From positions 1-64,000 of the forward strand of contig NZ_LEKH01000001.1 of assembly GCF_001029505.1 (NCBI RefSeq): a stretch of DNA of 64,000 bases, given 5' to 3'. The stretch is from Rubrobacter aplysinae. GTDB taxonomy: Bacteria > Actinomycetota > Rubrobacteria > Rubrobacterales > Rubrobacteraceae. Positions 7,486 through 16,109 of the stretch are shown piece by piece (positions within the stretch are counted from its first letter, which is position 1; the number at the start of each line of letters is the position of its first letter). The position numbers were made by a program, and so were the translations under genes. Under the pieces are notes generated by a model that was not told where the DNA came from, made no database searches, and saw only the letters and a program-made list of their open reading frames with translations.

Positions 7486-7866
7486 TCAGTTGCTGCTCGG
7501 CCCACCGATGTCGAAGAGACCGGCCGCGTTGCGGGCGCGCTCCTTTAGCGAGTCCGAGAGGTCGGAGAGCTTGCCCATGCGGACCTTCGCGCCGCCCTCT
7601 TCCGCCGGCGGCGGGTCGTGCGCCACGTACTCCACGAGCCCGCGATGCGCTTCCAGCGTCTGTACCAGCCGCTCCACGGAGACCTCCACGGGCGTGAGAT
7701 CCGCCTCGAAGTCCGTGGAGGCTAGAAAGTCCCGGGCGCTAAGGGCGGAGGAGAAGAGCGGGATCGCGCCCCGCCCCGCCGCAGATATTGTGAGCGGGTG
7801 AGCCCCGCTCCCAGACTCCTCTAGTACGAGAAAGTACGGAGGCTTTGGCGGCTCGTTCTCCGTCAC
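7486..7866 (-). CDS. Hypothetical protein, cupin operon
   Basis: 126 residues with no family I recognise. It starts with GTG 3 bp after the stop of the cupin gene, so it is translated from the same mRNA. Visible features are a Pro/Leu-rich start (PPKPPYFLVLEESG), a Ser/Ala segment and a C-terminal amphipathic helix (MGKLSDLSDSLKERARNAAG). The regular alternation in the first half suggests a small alpha/beta fold. No signal peptide or membrane segment. Confidence 0.6.
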   Translation of the reverse strand: MTENEPPKPPYFLVLEESGSGAHPLTISAAGRGAIPLFSSALSARDFLASTDFEADLTPVEVSVERLVQTLEAHRGLVEYVAHDPPPAEEGGAKVRMGKLSDLSDSLKERARNAAGLFDIGGPSSN

Positions 7867-7869
7867 GGA

Positions 7870-8190
7870 CTACGCGGGTCTCGGGGCCATCGTGACCAGG
7901 AGGACGGCGTTTTCGTCCGTGTCGTTGCGGACGCCGTGCGGGTCTCCGGCGCGGGCTATTACTGCTGTGCCGGGGCCGAGGTCCTGCTCTTCGTTGGCGA
8001 TGGTGAAGCGGGGCGCGCCCTGGAGGACGTAGTAGATCTTGTCCGACTCGTCGTGGGTGTGGACCTTTTGCTCTTGGCCGGGCATCAGACAGTAAGCGTC
8101 GTAGAAGAGCTTGTCCGAGTCGAAGATGGGGCTCTTTCTCATCTTCTCGCCGGAGAAGGAGATGGCGTCGTTTATGTCTCTCGTCTCCAC
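7870..8190 (-). CDS. Small cupin-domain protein
   Basis: 106 residues of a single Cupin_2 barrel. Motif 1 is present as HTHDESDKIYYVLQG, with H, H, D/E metal-ligand positions, and motif 2 as GTAVIARAGDPHGV with the last His. A bound divalent metal is therefore likely. The GTG start at 8190 has GGGAGG 3-8 bp upstream. It is first in a two-gene unit with the hypothetical at 7486. Such stand-alone cupins can be enzymes or ligand sensors; the substrate cannot be inferred. Confidence 0.82.
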   Translation of the reverse strand: METRDINDAISFSGEKMRKSPIFDSDKLFYDAYCLMPGQEQKVHTHDESDKIYYVLQGAPRFTIANEEQDLGPGTAVIARAGDPHGVRNDTDENAVLLVTMAPRPA

Positions 8191-8356
8191 GGGCCTCCCG
8201 TCGTAACTCTATCGCGTCTGTATCGTGCCGGGCTCGTCGCCGCTTGTCACCGCTCGTCGCCTTGTAAGTGTGGCCAGGCTACTCTAGCATCTGTACGTTA
8301 AACGGTTACGGGAGCTTACGAAAGCCGCCGGGGAGCGGCCGGATGGAGGAGTCTAC

Positions 8357-8941
8357 ATGCGGTTTGCAGAGGTCAGCCTGCGTTTGCCGGAGTGGGTCGG
8401 GGAGTACGTCCCCGACGAGGAGACGCTGTACCCGACGGCGGAGGACCGCATGCGGCTCGCCATCGGGCTCGCGCGGGAGAACCTGCGGCGCGGTACTGGC
8501 GGGCCTTTCGGGGCGGCTATCTTCGAGAAGGAGTCCTGGCGGGTGGTGTCGGTCGGCGTGAACGTCGTGGTGCCGCAGAGTAACTCGGCGGCCCACGCCG
8601 AGATGGTCGCGATCATGGTCGCCCAGGCCGGACTCGGGGACTTCGACCTCGGCGGCGAGGGCCGCCCGGCCTACGAGCTCGTGACCAGCACCGAGCCCTG
8701 CGCCATGTGCTTCGGCGCGGTGCCGTGGGCCGGCGTGCGAACCCTCGTCTGCGGCGCGCGCGACGAGGACGCCCGGGGCTGCGGCTTCGACGAGGGAGCC
8801 AAGATACCGGACTGGGCGGCCGAGCTCGAGCGCCGGGGCATCTCCGTCGAGCGCGACGTACTGCGCGAGGAGTCCGCCGAGGTGCTGCGTGAGTACGCCG
8901 AGAGCGGCGGCGTCATCTACAACGGGCGCCGGGGAGAGTAG
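8357..8941 (+). CDS. Nucleoside/guanine deaminase-like (CDA fold) enzyme
   Basis: 194 residues with the zinc cytidine-deaminase-like signature: AAHAEMVAI supplies the His ligand and the proton-shuttle Glu, and TSTEPCAMCFGAVPWAGV supplies the two Cys ligands. Spacing and length fit guanine deaminase/tRNA-adenosine-deaminase-like free nucleoside deaminases rather than TadA proper, because about 30 extra N-terminal residues precede the fold. GGAGGAG lies 7 bp before the ATG. It is monocistronic. Purine salvage is the likely role; exact base specificity is open. Confidence 0.8.
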   Translation: MRFAEVSLRLPEWVGEYVPDEETLYPTAEDRMRLAIGLARENLRRGTGGPFGAAIFEKESWRVVSVGVNVVVPQSNSAAHAEMVAIMVAQAGLGDFDLGGEGRPAYELVTSTEPCAMCFGAVPWAGVRTLVCGARDEDARGCGFDEGAKIPDWAAELERRGISVERDVLREESAEVLREYAESGGVIYNGRRGE

Positions 8942-9042
8942 CTGAGATCGGCGATCAACTTGTTATCCAGGTAGGCCGTGAAAACTCTCTGGAGGCTCGG
9001 AGACTCTAAAAACTTTAAAGGCTGGAATTCGAGGTTTTGGCG

Positions 9043-9183
9043 CTAGCTCTTTCGCTTGGTGTCTTTGCTATCGGTGCGCTTTACGTGAGATCCGGTCCGC
9101 GCATCTCTGAGCTTCGATACCTTATCTCTCTGCTTTCTTCCGGCCTCTTTGTTGAGTGGGGCCAGGCTTTTACCTCTAGGCAT
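9043..9183 (-). CDS. Small basic protein, 46 residues
   Basis: An open frame beginning MPRGKSLAPLNKEAGRKQRD and ending KDTKRKS. GAGGAG lies 6 bp before the ATG, a better ribosome site than many long genes here have. About a third of the residues are Lys or Arg, so nucleic-acid binding is possible. It starts 35 bp after the stop of the 171-residue membrane protein and on the same strand, so the two may form an operon. No homologue recognised; spurious translation is not excluded. Confidence 0.45.
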   Translation of the reverse strand: MPRGKSLAPLNKEAGRKQRDKVSKLRDARTGSHVKRTDSKDTKRKS

Positions 9184-9218
9184 TAGCGTCTCCTCGCCGA
9201 ACCTTTATGGAGACAGTT

Positions 9219-9734
9219 TCACCCATCGGCGGAAAGATTTCCACCTTCTAGCAACGGGAGGATCTCCATGGTTTTCCACGTATAACCTTCCGGCTTGGTA
9301 ATGGTGTGCACCGTTACCGTCAATTCCAATACTACCGCCACTTCGTCTTCATGTGGCAGCTCAATCCAGACCTGATCCTCTAGCGTGGCACCCGGCTGCG
9401 CCCTTTCTTGCCCCGGAAAAACGCTATACTTGAGCTCTGGTTCTCTCCATCCGTGGCCCTGCCGCCGAGTTAGAAGTACAAGAGCGGAAGACTCTAGATC
9501 GAGTTCGACGTCTACCTGTCCAGTGTTTACAACGCTTACGGTAGACACGATGTAAGCCACGCTTTCCGTTATCGTTACCGAGCCGGTAACTGTCGGTTGT
9601 AAGCGCGGGTCGTGTTCGCCTCGCCGGAAGAACTTGTACCAGGCAAAAATACCGCCGATAGCTATGAGTATGGGCGTAACGAATGCCTGAAATATCCGCG
9701 CCCACGCTTCTAACTCTTGCAACCAAATCGGCAT
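9219..9734 (-). CDS. Hypothetical membrane-anchored protein
   Basis: 171 residues. A single N-terminal membrane segment (AFVTPILIAIGGIFAWYKFF) is followed by RRGEHDPRLQPTV and a beta-rich domain of alternating strands to the end. The RRGE after the helix suggests the bulk is cytoplasmic (positive-inside rule). The layout resembles small single-pass proteins of actinomycetes with no assigned function. ATG start; no clear operon partner upstream. Confidence 0.65.
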   Translation of the reverse strand: MPIWLQELEAWARIFQAFVTPILIAIGGIFAWYKFFRRGEHDPRLQPTVTGSVTITESVAYIVSTVSVVNTGQVDVELDLESSALVLLTRRQGHGWREPELKYSVFPGQERAQPGATLEDQVWIELPHEDEVAVVLELTVTVHTITKPEGYTWKTMEILPLLEGGNLSADG

Positions 9735-9811
9735 GGAGACGCATTATACAGGGCGTCTCACGCTTCTCTTCCTCTAGACTTTCTGTAGGTCCGCGCCTGC
9801 TCACTATGGCT

Positions 9812-10972
9812 TTACAATACGAACTCCTTCGGGAAATCCGTCAGGTTGCGGCAGCCCTCCTCGGTGACGACGACGAGATCCTCTATCCGCACGCCGCCGA
9901 CCGCCGGGTCGTAGACGCCGGGCTCGATGGTTATGACGTCGCCGGGGAGTAGATCATCGTCGGCCAGGGAGACCCGGGGGGACTCGTGGATCTCCAGCCC
10001 GACCCCGTGGCCCGTCCCGTGCATGAAGCCCTCCTGTAGCGGGACGCCGGGCTCCTGATCGTGCTGGGCGGTCTTGTATCCGGCGTCGTGCAGGATCTCT
10101 GATACCTTCAAGTGTACGTCGCGGCCGTTTACCCCGGCTCGGATCATACCCAGCGCCGCCTCCTGGGCCGCGAGCACCGCATCGTACATGCGCCGCAGCT
10201 CGTCCGCCGGCTCGCCCTTTATGACGGTGCGGGTCATGTCGGCGAAGTAGCGGTTCTCCCGGCCCACGGGGAAGATGTCCAGGATGATGGACTCCCCGGC
10301 GCGCAACGGTCCGTGGCCGCTCTCGTGCGGGTCGGCGGCCTGCGCGCCGCCGGCGGCGATGGTGTTCTCGGCGGCGCAGCCCCGGCGCAAGAGGTCCGTG
10401 TCGATCTCGGCGCGCAGCGTCTCGCTGGTGAGCGTCTCGCCGTTCCACGTTAGCGTGCCGTCGGCGGCCACCTCTGAGTCGCGCAGTATCCCGACCGCGT
10501 GGTTGCAGGCGGCCTCGACCGCGCGCTGGGTCTGTTCGATCGCGGAGGTCTCGGCCTCCGTTTTTTGGCGGCGCAGGCCGGAGAAAAGTCGGGCGTCGGG
10601 GATGACTTCCACGCCGCGGGCGCGCAGCTCGTCGGCGTACACGACGCCGGTGTGGGGCGGGACGTGTACGGGTCCGCCCGTGCCGAGGCTCTTTAGCAGC
10701 TCGGCCGCCGCCGCCGCCTGGCCCCGGTCGCCGCTCTGTAGCTCGCGAGAGAGGCGGGAGACGCCGAGCTCGTCGTAGCTCAGGATCTCGTCCACCCGGG
10801 CGTCGCGTCTGGCGCGGCCGTACTCCATCGCGGAGACGGCGAGGTAGCTCTTACCGGCGGCCCGGAGGCAGATCACGGGGTCGGGCGCGAGGAATCCCGA
10901 GAGGTGGTAGATCGCCGCGTCGTGCTCGGGCGCGCCTATCGCGAGCAGCGTCTCTCTGTCTGTCTCCGTCAT
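9812..10972 (-). CDS. pepP: M24-family Xaa-Pro aminopeptidase
   Basis: 386 residues. An N-terminal creatinase-like domain (~1-120) precedes the pita-bread catalytic domain. All five metal ligands are visible: Asp in ILDIFPVG, Asp in YFADMTRT, His in HGTGHGVGLEIHE, Glu in TIEPGVYDP and Glu in VRIEDLVVV. It should remove N-terminal residues preceding proline, using two Mn2+ or Co2+. The open frame reaches to 11050, but AAGGAG 7 bp before the ATG at 10972 fixes the start. Whether it acts on peptides or on a prolidase-type dipeptide cannot be told. Confidence 0.85.
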   Translation of the reverse strand: MTETDRETLLAIGAPEHDAAIYHLSGFLAPDPVICLRAAGKSYLAVSAMEYGRARRDARVDEILSYDELGVSRLSRELQSGDRGQAAAAAELLKSLGTGGPVHVPPHTGVVYADELRARGVEVIPDARLFSGLRRQKTEAETSAIEQTQRAVEAACNHAVGILRDSEVAADGTLTWNGETLTSETLRAEIDTDLLRRGCAAENTIAAGGAQAADPHESGHGPLRAGESIILDIFPVGRENRYFADMTRTVIKGEPADELRRMYDAVLAAQEAALGMIRAGVNGRDVHLKVSEILHDAGYKTAQHDQEPGVPLQEGFMHGTGHGVGLEIHESPRVSLADDDLLPGDVITIEPGVYDPAVGGVRIEDLVVVTEEGCRNLTDFPKEFVL

Positions 10973-11112
10973 GCCGGGCTCCTTACTCTGAGCTGGAGGT
11001 ACACTGAAAGTCCGCGGAATATCTGCCAAAGATCCGCCAAAGAAAGCCAATTCTACTACCGTGAGACTACTGTCGAGCGTGTCCGCCGGACGTGTAGCCC
11101 GCCCCGGTCCTA

Positions 11113-11118
11113 TATAAT
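11113..11118 (+). promoter_or_regulatory. -10 box of a leaderless promoter for the Nfu gene
   Basis: TATAAT ends 6 bp before the ATG at 11125, with no Shine-Dalgarno sequence between. That geometry puts the transcription start at or next to the ATG, as in the leaderless mRNAs common in actinobacteria. Confidence 0.65.
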
Positions 11119-11124
11119 CCGGGT

Positions 11125-11379
11125 ATGCAGGAGAGGAGCCACGAGGGCGGCGACCTGAGGAGCCGGATAGAGGCCGCGCTGGATAAGGTGCGTCCCGCGC
11201 TACAGGCCGACGGGGGAGACGCCCGCATAGCGGAGTTCGACGAGAAGCGCGGGTCCGTGAGCATCGAGATGCTCGGAGCCTGCCGGGGATGTCCGCTCTC
11301 CAGGCTCGACTTCGTGTACGCCATAGAGAGCCTGATCCGGCGCGAGGTCCCCGAGGTCGAGGAGATACTGGCGGTCTAG
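11125..11379 (+). CDS. nfuA: NifU C-terminal-domain Fe-S scaffold (Nfu)
   Basis: 84 residues, essentially one NifU_C domain: RSRIEAALDKVRPALQADGG, then GACRGCPLS with the CxxC that bridges a [4Fe-4S] cluster between two monomers, ending in the usual helix and EVEEILAV. It should deliver Fe-S clusters to target proteins; the Fe-S-rich LutB and GlcF encoded downstream are possible clients. A TATAAT 6 bp upstream and no ribosome site suggest a leaderless message. Confidence 0.9.
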   Translation: MQERSHEGGDLRSRIEAALDKVRPALQADGGDARIAEFDEKRGSVSIEMLGACRGCPLSRLDFVYAIESLIRREVPEVEEILAV

Positions 11380-11405
11380 CCGCCCCGCGCCTCTACCTGT
11401 TGGCT

Positions 11406-11939
11406 CTACTGCAGTTCCTGGCGGGTGGCGCGCAACGCGCCGGGGGGGAGGGAGCGCCGGGCCTTGGCCAGGGAGTCCGTCGCCCGGCGGCGGTCGGCCC
11501 GCAGCCGCATCCGGCCGACGAGGCCCGCCTCCGGCAGGGCGGCGTTTATCTTGTGGGTGAGCGTGATCATGTCGTTCACGCACGAGCGGTAGCCGATTGC
11601 GCACATCTCGGTCTGGATCTCCGAGGGGGACTCGGACATGGTGCGTTGTATCTCCTCGGAGCGTTCGACTATCGAGCGGGATATCTCTCGGGGCAGACGC
11701 TCTCCAGAGCCGGCCGACTCCTCGGGGGAACGGTAGCCGGCGATGCTCTCCGGCGAGAGGCTCCGGGTTCTCCGGGCCGGGTCGTCCATGAAAGAGCGCA
11801 GCATAAATGCGCCGATGACCGTGGCCGGAGCCAGGACCGCGAGCAGCACGAAGGCTCTCGGATCATTCGTTATGGAGGCGAGCAGGGCTACCAAGGAAAG
11901 CTCCGTGATTAGCGCTATGATCGTATAAAATCTGAACAT
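11406..11939 (-). CDS. Hypothetical protein with two N-terminal membrane helices
   Basis: 177 residues from MFRFYTIIALITELSLVALL. Two hydrophobic helices occupy residues ~3-50 and the rest is soluble and Arg-rich, with SEEIQRTMSESPSEIQTEM suggesting a helical bundle. The frame continues upstream to an ATG at 11960, but GAGG before 11939 and the onset of the helix favour the shorter form. Convergent with the Nfu gene, 26 bp apart. No family recognised. Confidence 0.55.
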   Translation of the reverse strand: MFRFYTIIALITELSLVALLASITNDPRAFVLLAVLAPATVIGAFMLRSFMDDPARRTRSLSPESIAGYRSPEESAGSGERLPREISRSIVERSEEIQRTMSESPSEIQTEMCAIGYRSCVNDMITLTHKINAALPEAGLVGRMRLRADRRRATDSLAKARRSLPPGALRATRQELQ

Positions 11940-12126
11940 CTCACAGATACCTCTTGTCAAAAGTATACGGTTACCAGAGTCTAAGCACCGCCCGGCACTT
12001 GCGCAACTAATTTCTGTCTGCTAACCGTACAATCTTTATCCGGGCTTTGTCCGGGCTCTGCTCCCCGCTCGTCTCTCCCGGCCTGCCAAGGGATCTTTCT
12101 TCACAGGGCTCGGCTCTCCGGCTCTG

Positions 12127-12132
12127 TATAAT
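12127..12132 (+). promoter_or_regulatory. -10 box of a leaderless promoter for the YIP1 gene
   Basis: TATAAT followed by 7 bp (ccctctc) and then a GTG codon that opens the YIP1-like reading frame. The region upstream is in frame but would have to translate this promoter, which argues for the GTG at 12140 as the real start. Confidence 0.65.
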
Positions 12133-12139
12133 CCCTCTC

Positions 12140-12730
12140 GTGGATAAAGAGACCTCACCGAAGTCACCGGAGTTCAAGCTGGAGGACCCCCTGGGTAGCG
12201 CCTTGCGCGTGCTCAGAGGAATATTCCTTGCCCCCAGGAAGTTCTACCTAAACTTCCCGGCGGCCGGGCCCGTGAAAGAGCCCGCCATCTTCGCCCTGCT
12301 CGTCGGGCTGGTTTCCGGTCTGCTGAGCACGCTCTTGCTGGCCTTCACGAATATACCGGGGGCGGAGATCGGGCTCGCCGGCGGGCTGCTGCGCAACGCG
12401 GCCTTCGCGCTGCTCTCGCCCGTCGCGGTCGCCGTAGGGGCGGTACTGTACCTGGCGGTGCTCAAGACTTTCGTCGGCGACGTGGCGGATTTCCGGCAGC
12501 TCTACCGGATGCTCGCCTACGCCTCCGGGGCGATGGTGTTCTCCTGGGTGCCGTTTCTGGGGGCGTTCTTCTTTGCGTACGCCACGTTCGTGCTGATGGC
12601 GATAGGAATTCGCAGCGTTTACCGGACTACTTTTCTGACGGCCATGATCACGGCCCTCGTGGGCTTCGTGCCGTTGGCGCTGGCGTACACCTGGATCACG
12701 GCCGCCTCCGCCGGGGTGGTCGCCGGGTAG
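12140..12730 (+). CDS. YIP1-family membrane protein
   Basis: 196 residues beginning MDKETSPKSPEFKLEDPLGS. A short cytoplasmic region (LRGIFLAPRKFYLNFP) is followed by five hydrophobic helices, the arrangement of bacterial YIP1-domain proteins of unknown function. It probably resides in the cytoplasmic membrane. The start is a leaderless GTG. Its last 35 bp overlap the 3' end of the convergent gene at 12696. A second YIP1-like gene is at 50817. Confidence 0.75.
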   Translation: MDKETSPKSPEFKLEDPLGSALRVLRGIFLAPRKFYLNFPAAGPVKEPAIFALLVGLVSGLLSTLLLAFTNIPGAEIGLAGGLLRNAAFALLSPVAVAVGAVLYLAVLKTFVGDVADFRQLYRMLAYASGAMVFSWVPFLGAFFFAYATFVLMAIGIRSVYRTTFLTAMITALVGFVPLALAYTWITAASAGVVAG

Positions 12731-13592
12731 CTCTGGCAAATCCGGTGAATCTGGTGGAGTCGGCGATGCGCTCGTACTCCGTGAGATCGCGCTCGGCCCG
12801 CCGGTAGACCTCTCCCCGGCCTCCGTTTTTCTCCAGCCTCCTCAGGGGCTCGGCCCCGTGACGCCGGAACATCAGGTCGCGCGAGATCTCCAGGTACGCC
12901 GCTCGCGTCGCGAGTTCCGCCGCCGTGGTCATCTCCCGGGGAAAGATCCGGTACGCCAGATCGTCGCCGAGCCCGAGGGCGGGCGGCCCCTCTCCATCCT
13001 CCAGCTGCAGCCGGAGCCTGCTTTCCCACAGCCCGCGCAGCGCCAGCGCCCGGGATGAGCCCGGGAGCACGTTTAGCGGCCCGCACTCGAAAGGGTCCTC
13101 AGGCGCGAAGCCGAATGCGAGCTCCATCATCAGGCCCTTTCGCCGGGCGCGGTCTCCCGGAGTATGACGCAGCGCCTCGTACTCGGAGCGCAGCAGTATT
13201 AGCTGCTCGTCGTAGTAGAGGCCCAGCCCGTCCAGCGTCGGACGTCTCGGGTCCTCGCCCTCCGCCTCCAGCGCCCGGCGCAGGCTCCGCTGCCGAACCA
13301 GGGTCCGCACCCGGTTGTAGAGTAGCGGCAATCCCCCCGCGAGAAGTCCCGCCGTCACCGGCAAGAGGACCGGCAGAGCCACGAGCGGACCCGGCGCCGA
13401 GCCCACCCAGCCGGTGCCGAAGACCGGCGCGGAGAGCAGCACCAGCGCCCCCGTAACGCACACCGCCGTAACCCCGACCCTGGTTGCGGGCCAGCCCCGG
13501 CCGCCGGCCCTGGCGTATAGCCGGCCCAGCCCGTACCACAGGTCCGCGGCTTCCTCGTCCGGGCGGCTTGCGGTGTGCTCATGCTCGTTCAC
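12696..13592 (-). CDS. Hypothetical two-helix membrane protein
   Basis: 298 residues. After ~38 polar residues there are two membrane helices (VGVTAVCVTGALVLLSAPVF and a second around residues 70-95), then a long Arg/Glu-rich soluble region with LGLYYDEQLILLRSEYEALR and an Arg/Pro tail. No family recognised. It lies downstream of tRNA-Glu on the same strand; its 3' end overlaps the YIP1 gene by 35 bp, so the last residues after FTGFARA may not be conserved. Confidence 0.6.
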   Translation of the reverse strand: MNEHEHTASRPDEEAADLWYGLGRLYARAGGRGWPATRVGVTAVCVTGALVLLSAPVFGTGWVGSAPGPLVALPVLLPVTAGLLAGGLPLLYNRVRTLVRQRSLRRALEAEGEDPRRPTLDGLGLYYDEQLILLRSEYEALRHTPGDRARRKGLMMELAFGFAPEDPFECGPLNVLPGSSRALALRGLWESRLRLQLEDGEGPPALGLGDDLAYRIFPREMTTAAELATRAAYLEISRDLMFRRHGAEPLRRLEKNGGRGEVYRRAERDLTEYERIADSTRFTGFARATRRPPRRRRP

Positions 13593-13697
13593 GCGATGAT
13601 TTTATTCGGAAAGATTCGGAAAGGCCCGCTGGGGAGGCGTCCGGCGGAGAATTCGGAGAAGTCGAGCCCGCCTCGGAAGAGACGGGCTCGCGGTGAG

Positions 13698-13770
13698 TGA
13701 CCCCACGGGGATTCGAACCCCGGTTTTCGCCGTGAGAGGGCGATGTCCTTGGCCTCTAGACGATGGGGCC
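13698..13770 (-). tRNA. tRNA-Glu (anticodon CUC)
   Basis: The minus strand folds into a complete 73-nt cloverleaf. The acceptor arms GGCCCCA and TGGGGTC pair with one G-U; the anticodon arm TCGCC-CTCTCAC-GGCGA gives anticodon CTC; the T arm carries GGTTCGAATCC; the discriminator is A. CCA is not encoded. It lies 76 bp downstream of gltX, the enzyme that charges it. Confidence 0.95.
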
Positions 13771-13846
13771 GTGATGGGACAAGGAAAGAGTTTAGACGAT
13801 GCGGGGCACTTCGTCAAAGGAGATTTTTGCTCGGCTACAGCGGGAG

Positions 13847-15364
13847 CTAGCCGAACCTCCGGCGCATCTCCTCCGTTGCGTGCCGCGCCCGGATCAGGGT
13901 CCTATCGCGGCCCAGGAGCGCGAGCGTCTCGAACAGCCCGGCGCTCACCGTACGGCCGGTGGCGGCGAATCGTAAGGGGTGTATCAGGTGCTTCGCGCCC
14001 TTCTCCTTCTCGGCGGCGAGGCCCCGGATAGCCTCCTCCAGCTCGTTTTCCTCCCACTCCGGCAGTCCCTCCAGCCGCTCTACCAGCTCGGGGAATGCTT
14101 CCTGCACGAACTCCTTGCCGAACTGCTTGTCGAACTGCTCCCCTTCGTATTCCAGCTCGCCGCCGTAGAAGTAGCCGATAGCATCCGGGAGGTCGGTGGT
14201 GCGGGTGAGGCGCTCCTGCATGAGGCGTACGATCTCGACCAGGCGCGGCATGTCCTCCCGCAGCTCCTCTTCGGTGGCGACGCCGCTATCGGCGAGCATC
14301 GGGACGGCCCACTCGGCGATCTCCTCCGGCGGGCGGCGGCGGAGATAGGTCTGGTTTACGGAGTCCAGCTTTGTCTCGTCGAAGACCGCCGGGTTTCCGC
14401 TGACGCGTTCGAGGCGGAAACGCTCTGCCATCTCGTCGGGGGTGAAGATCTCCTCGTCCGCCGAGTAGCCCGCGCCCAGTAGCGCGAGGTAGTTGAAGAG
14501 CGCCTCGGGCAGCACGCCCGCCTCGGCGAAGTCCTCCACACTCGCCGCGCCGTGGCGTTTGGAGAGCTTCTTCTTGTCCGGGCCCAGCACCTGTGGGACG
14601 TGGGCGAAGGCCGGTAGCTCGTAGCCGAGGGCGTGGTAGATCAGGATCTGACGCGGCGTGTTCGAGAGGTGGTCGTCGCCGCGGATGACGTGGCTGATCT
14701 CCATCTCCGCGTCGTCCACGGCGGCGGCGAAATTGTAGGTCGGTGTGCCGCCGGACTTCATCAGCACGAAGTCTTCGAGGTTACGGTTCTCGAACGTCAC
14801 CGCGCCCCGGATCACGTCCTCCACCACCGTCTCGCCCTCGCGCGGGGTCTTGAAGCGCACGGTGTAGGGCTCGCCGGCGTCTATCTTCTCCCGGGCCTCC
14901 TCGCGGGGCATCTCCCTGTAGGGGCCGCCGGTGTAGATCGGTTGCCGCCCGGCGGCGCGCTCGGTCTCCCGGAACTCCTGTAGCTCTTCCTGTGTCGCAA
15001 AGTCGTAGTACGCTGCGCCGGCGTCGAGCAGTCTCTCGGCGGCGTCGCGGTACAGGTCGAGGCGTTCGGTCTGGCGGTAGGGGGAATGGGGGCCGCCGGA
15101 GTCCGGGCCCTCGTCCCAGTCCAGGCCGATCCAACGCATCGAGCGTTCCACCTGCTCGACGGCTTCCTCGTCGTGGCGCTCGGCGTCGGTGTCCTCTATG
15201 CGCAATACGAATGTACCGCCGTGCTTGCGGGCGAAGAGGTAGTTGAAGAGCGCGGTTCTAACGCCCCCGACGTGAAGCATCCCCGTCGGGCTCGGGGCGT
15301 AGCGCACCCTGATGTTTTCGGTGTTTGAGCTGTCGTTGGCCTGGGCGTTATTAGAAGAGTCCAT
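13847..15364 (-). CDS. gltX: Glutamyl-tRNA synthetase
   Basis: 505 residues of a class I synthetase. The HIGH motif appears as SPTGMLHVGG (about residue 27) and KMSKS as KKLSKRHGA (about residue 265), with the GluRS LRIEDTD segment between. The C-terminal helical anticodon-binding domain is full length. It ligates Glu to tRNA-Glu (and to tRNA-Gln in organisms using the amidotransferase route). No Shine-Dalgarno is visible; TAGCTT sits 6 bp before the ATG, so the gene may be leaderless. The first 15 residues are a Ser/Asn-rich extension. tRNA-Glu follows on the same strand. Confidence 0.95.
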   Translation of the reverse strand: MDSSNNAQANDSSNTENIRVRYAPSPTGMLHVGGVRTALFNYLFARKHGGTFVLRIEDTDAERHDEEAVEQVERSMRWIGLDWDEGPDSGGPHSPYRQTERLDLYRDAAERLLDAGAAYYDFATQEELQEFRETERAAGRQPIYTGGPYREMPREEAREKIDAGEPYTVRFKTPREGETVVEDVIRGAVTFENRNLEDFVLMKSGGTPTYNFAAAVDDAEMEISHVIRGDDHLSNTPRQILIYHALGYELPAFAHVPQVLGPDKKKLSKRHGAASVEDFAEAGVLPEALFNYLALLGAGYSADEEIFTPDEMAERFRLERVSGNPAVFDETKLDSVNQTYLRRRPPEEIAEWAVPMLADSGVATEEELREDMPRLVEIVRLMQERLTRTTDLPDAIGYFYGGELEYEGEQFDKQFGKEFVQEAFPELVERLEGLPEWEENELEEAIRGLAAEKEKGAKHLIHPLRFAATGRTVSAGLFETLALLGRDRTLIRARHATEEMRRRFG

Positions 15365-15455
15365 AGTCCAAAGCTAGCACACGGCCGGGCCTCCTGGAAG
15401 CCGGATGGCGCACGCGCCGGGATGCACCAGGTGTATCTGGATGTATCAGGACGCG

Positions 15456-16109
15456 CTATCCGGCGATGAGCACCTCCAGGGTGCGGGGGCCGTGTACGCC
15501 CTCGACGCGTTCGAGCTCTATGTCCGAGGTGGCCGAGGGGCCGCTTATGAAGGTGACGGCCCGTCCGGTGTCACGGACCACCTCTCCAAGGGCGGTTATC
15601 GCCTCCGGCACCAGACCGTGGACCTGATCCCCGCGCACCACACACAGGTGGTAGTCGGGCAGTAGGGTGAGCACCCGGCGGCCCTGTAACGCGCCCGCGT
15701 CCAGCACGATGGTCCCGGTCTGGGCTATCCCCAGGGCGCAGCCGGTCAGCACGCCGTCGCTACCGTCCAGGCTCTCCTTGGACAGCGGGGAGTCTGCTGC
15801 ATCCCGCAGGGCCTCGATTCCATCGGGCAGCCAATCGGAGGGGAGGTCGGCGGGGACGGCGAGCCTCTGGACGCCGCGCCGGGCCAGAGCTTCGGCGATG
15901 GCTTCTGGCAGCTCGTCACCGTCTACGCGGTGGACCGTCGCCCGGTACTCGGCCACCGTCTCGGCGAAGCGGGAGATGATCTCCTCCCTGGAGGAGCCAT
16001 CAGCGTGACGGTAGCCGCGCTCCACCGCCACGTCCCCGGGACGCTCGCCTTGCGGCACGTCGTCGGTGGCGCGCCGGATTCGGCTCAGGATCTCCTCGCG
16101 GGCGTTCAA
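15456..16109 (-). CDS. lutC: LutC-type LUD-domain protein
   Basis: 217 residues from a TTG start that overlaps the lutB stop (TTGA). It begins LNAREEILSRIRRA and has the LUD-fold core with GCALGIAQTGTIVLDAG, LPDYHLCVV and a C-terminal FISGPSATSDIE. This is the third subunit of the LutABC L-lactate oxidation complex, with no cysteines for clusters. The frame extends upstream within lutB, but the family start and the 4-base overlap fix it here. Last gene of the lctP-lutA-lutB-lutC unit. Confidence 0.88.
   Translation of the reverse strand: MNAREEILSRIRRATDDVPQGERPGDVAVERGYRHADGSSREEIISRFAETVAEYRATVHRVDGDELPEAIAEALARRGVQRLAVPADLPSDWLPDGIEALRDAADSPLSKESLDGSDGVLTGCALGIAQTGTIVLDAGALQGRRVLTLLPDYHLCVVRGDQVHGLVPEAITALGEVVRDTGRAVTFISGPSATSDIELERVEGVHGPRTLEVLIAG

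Noticed and set aside
12047-12139. Upstream in-frame extension of the YIP1 gene
   Set aside because: It contains the TATAAT promoter box 7 bp before the GTG, and the added residues have no coding character.
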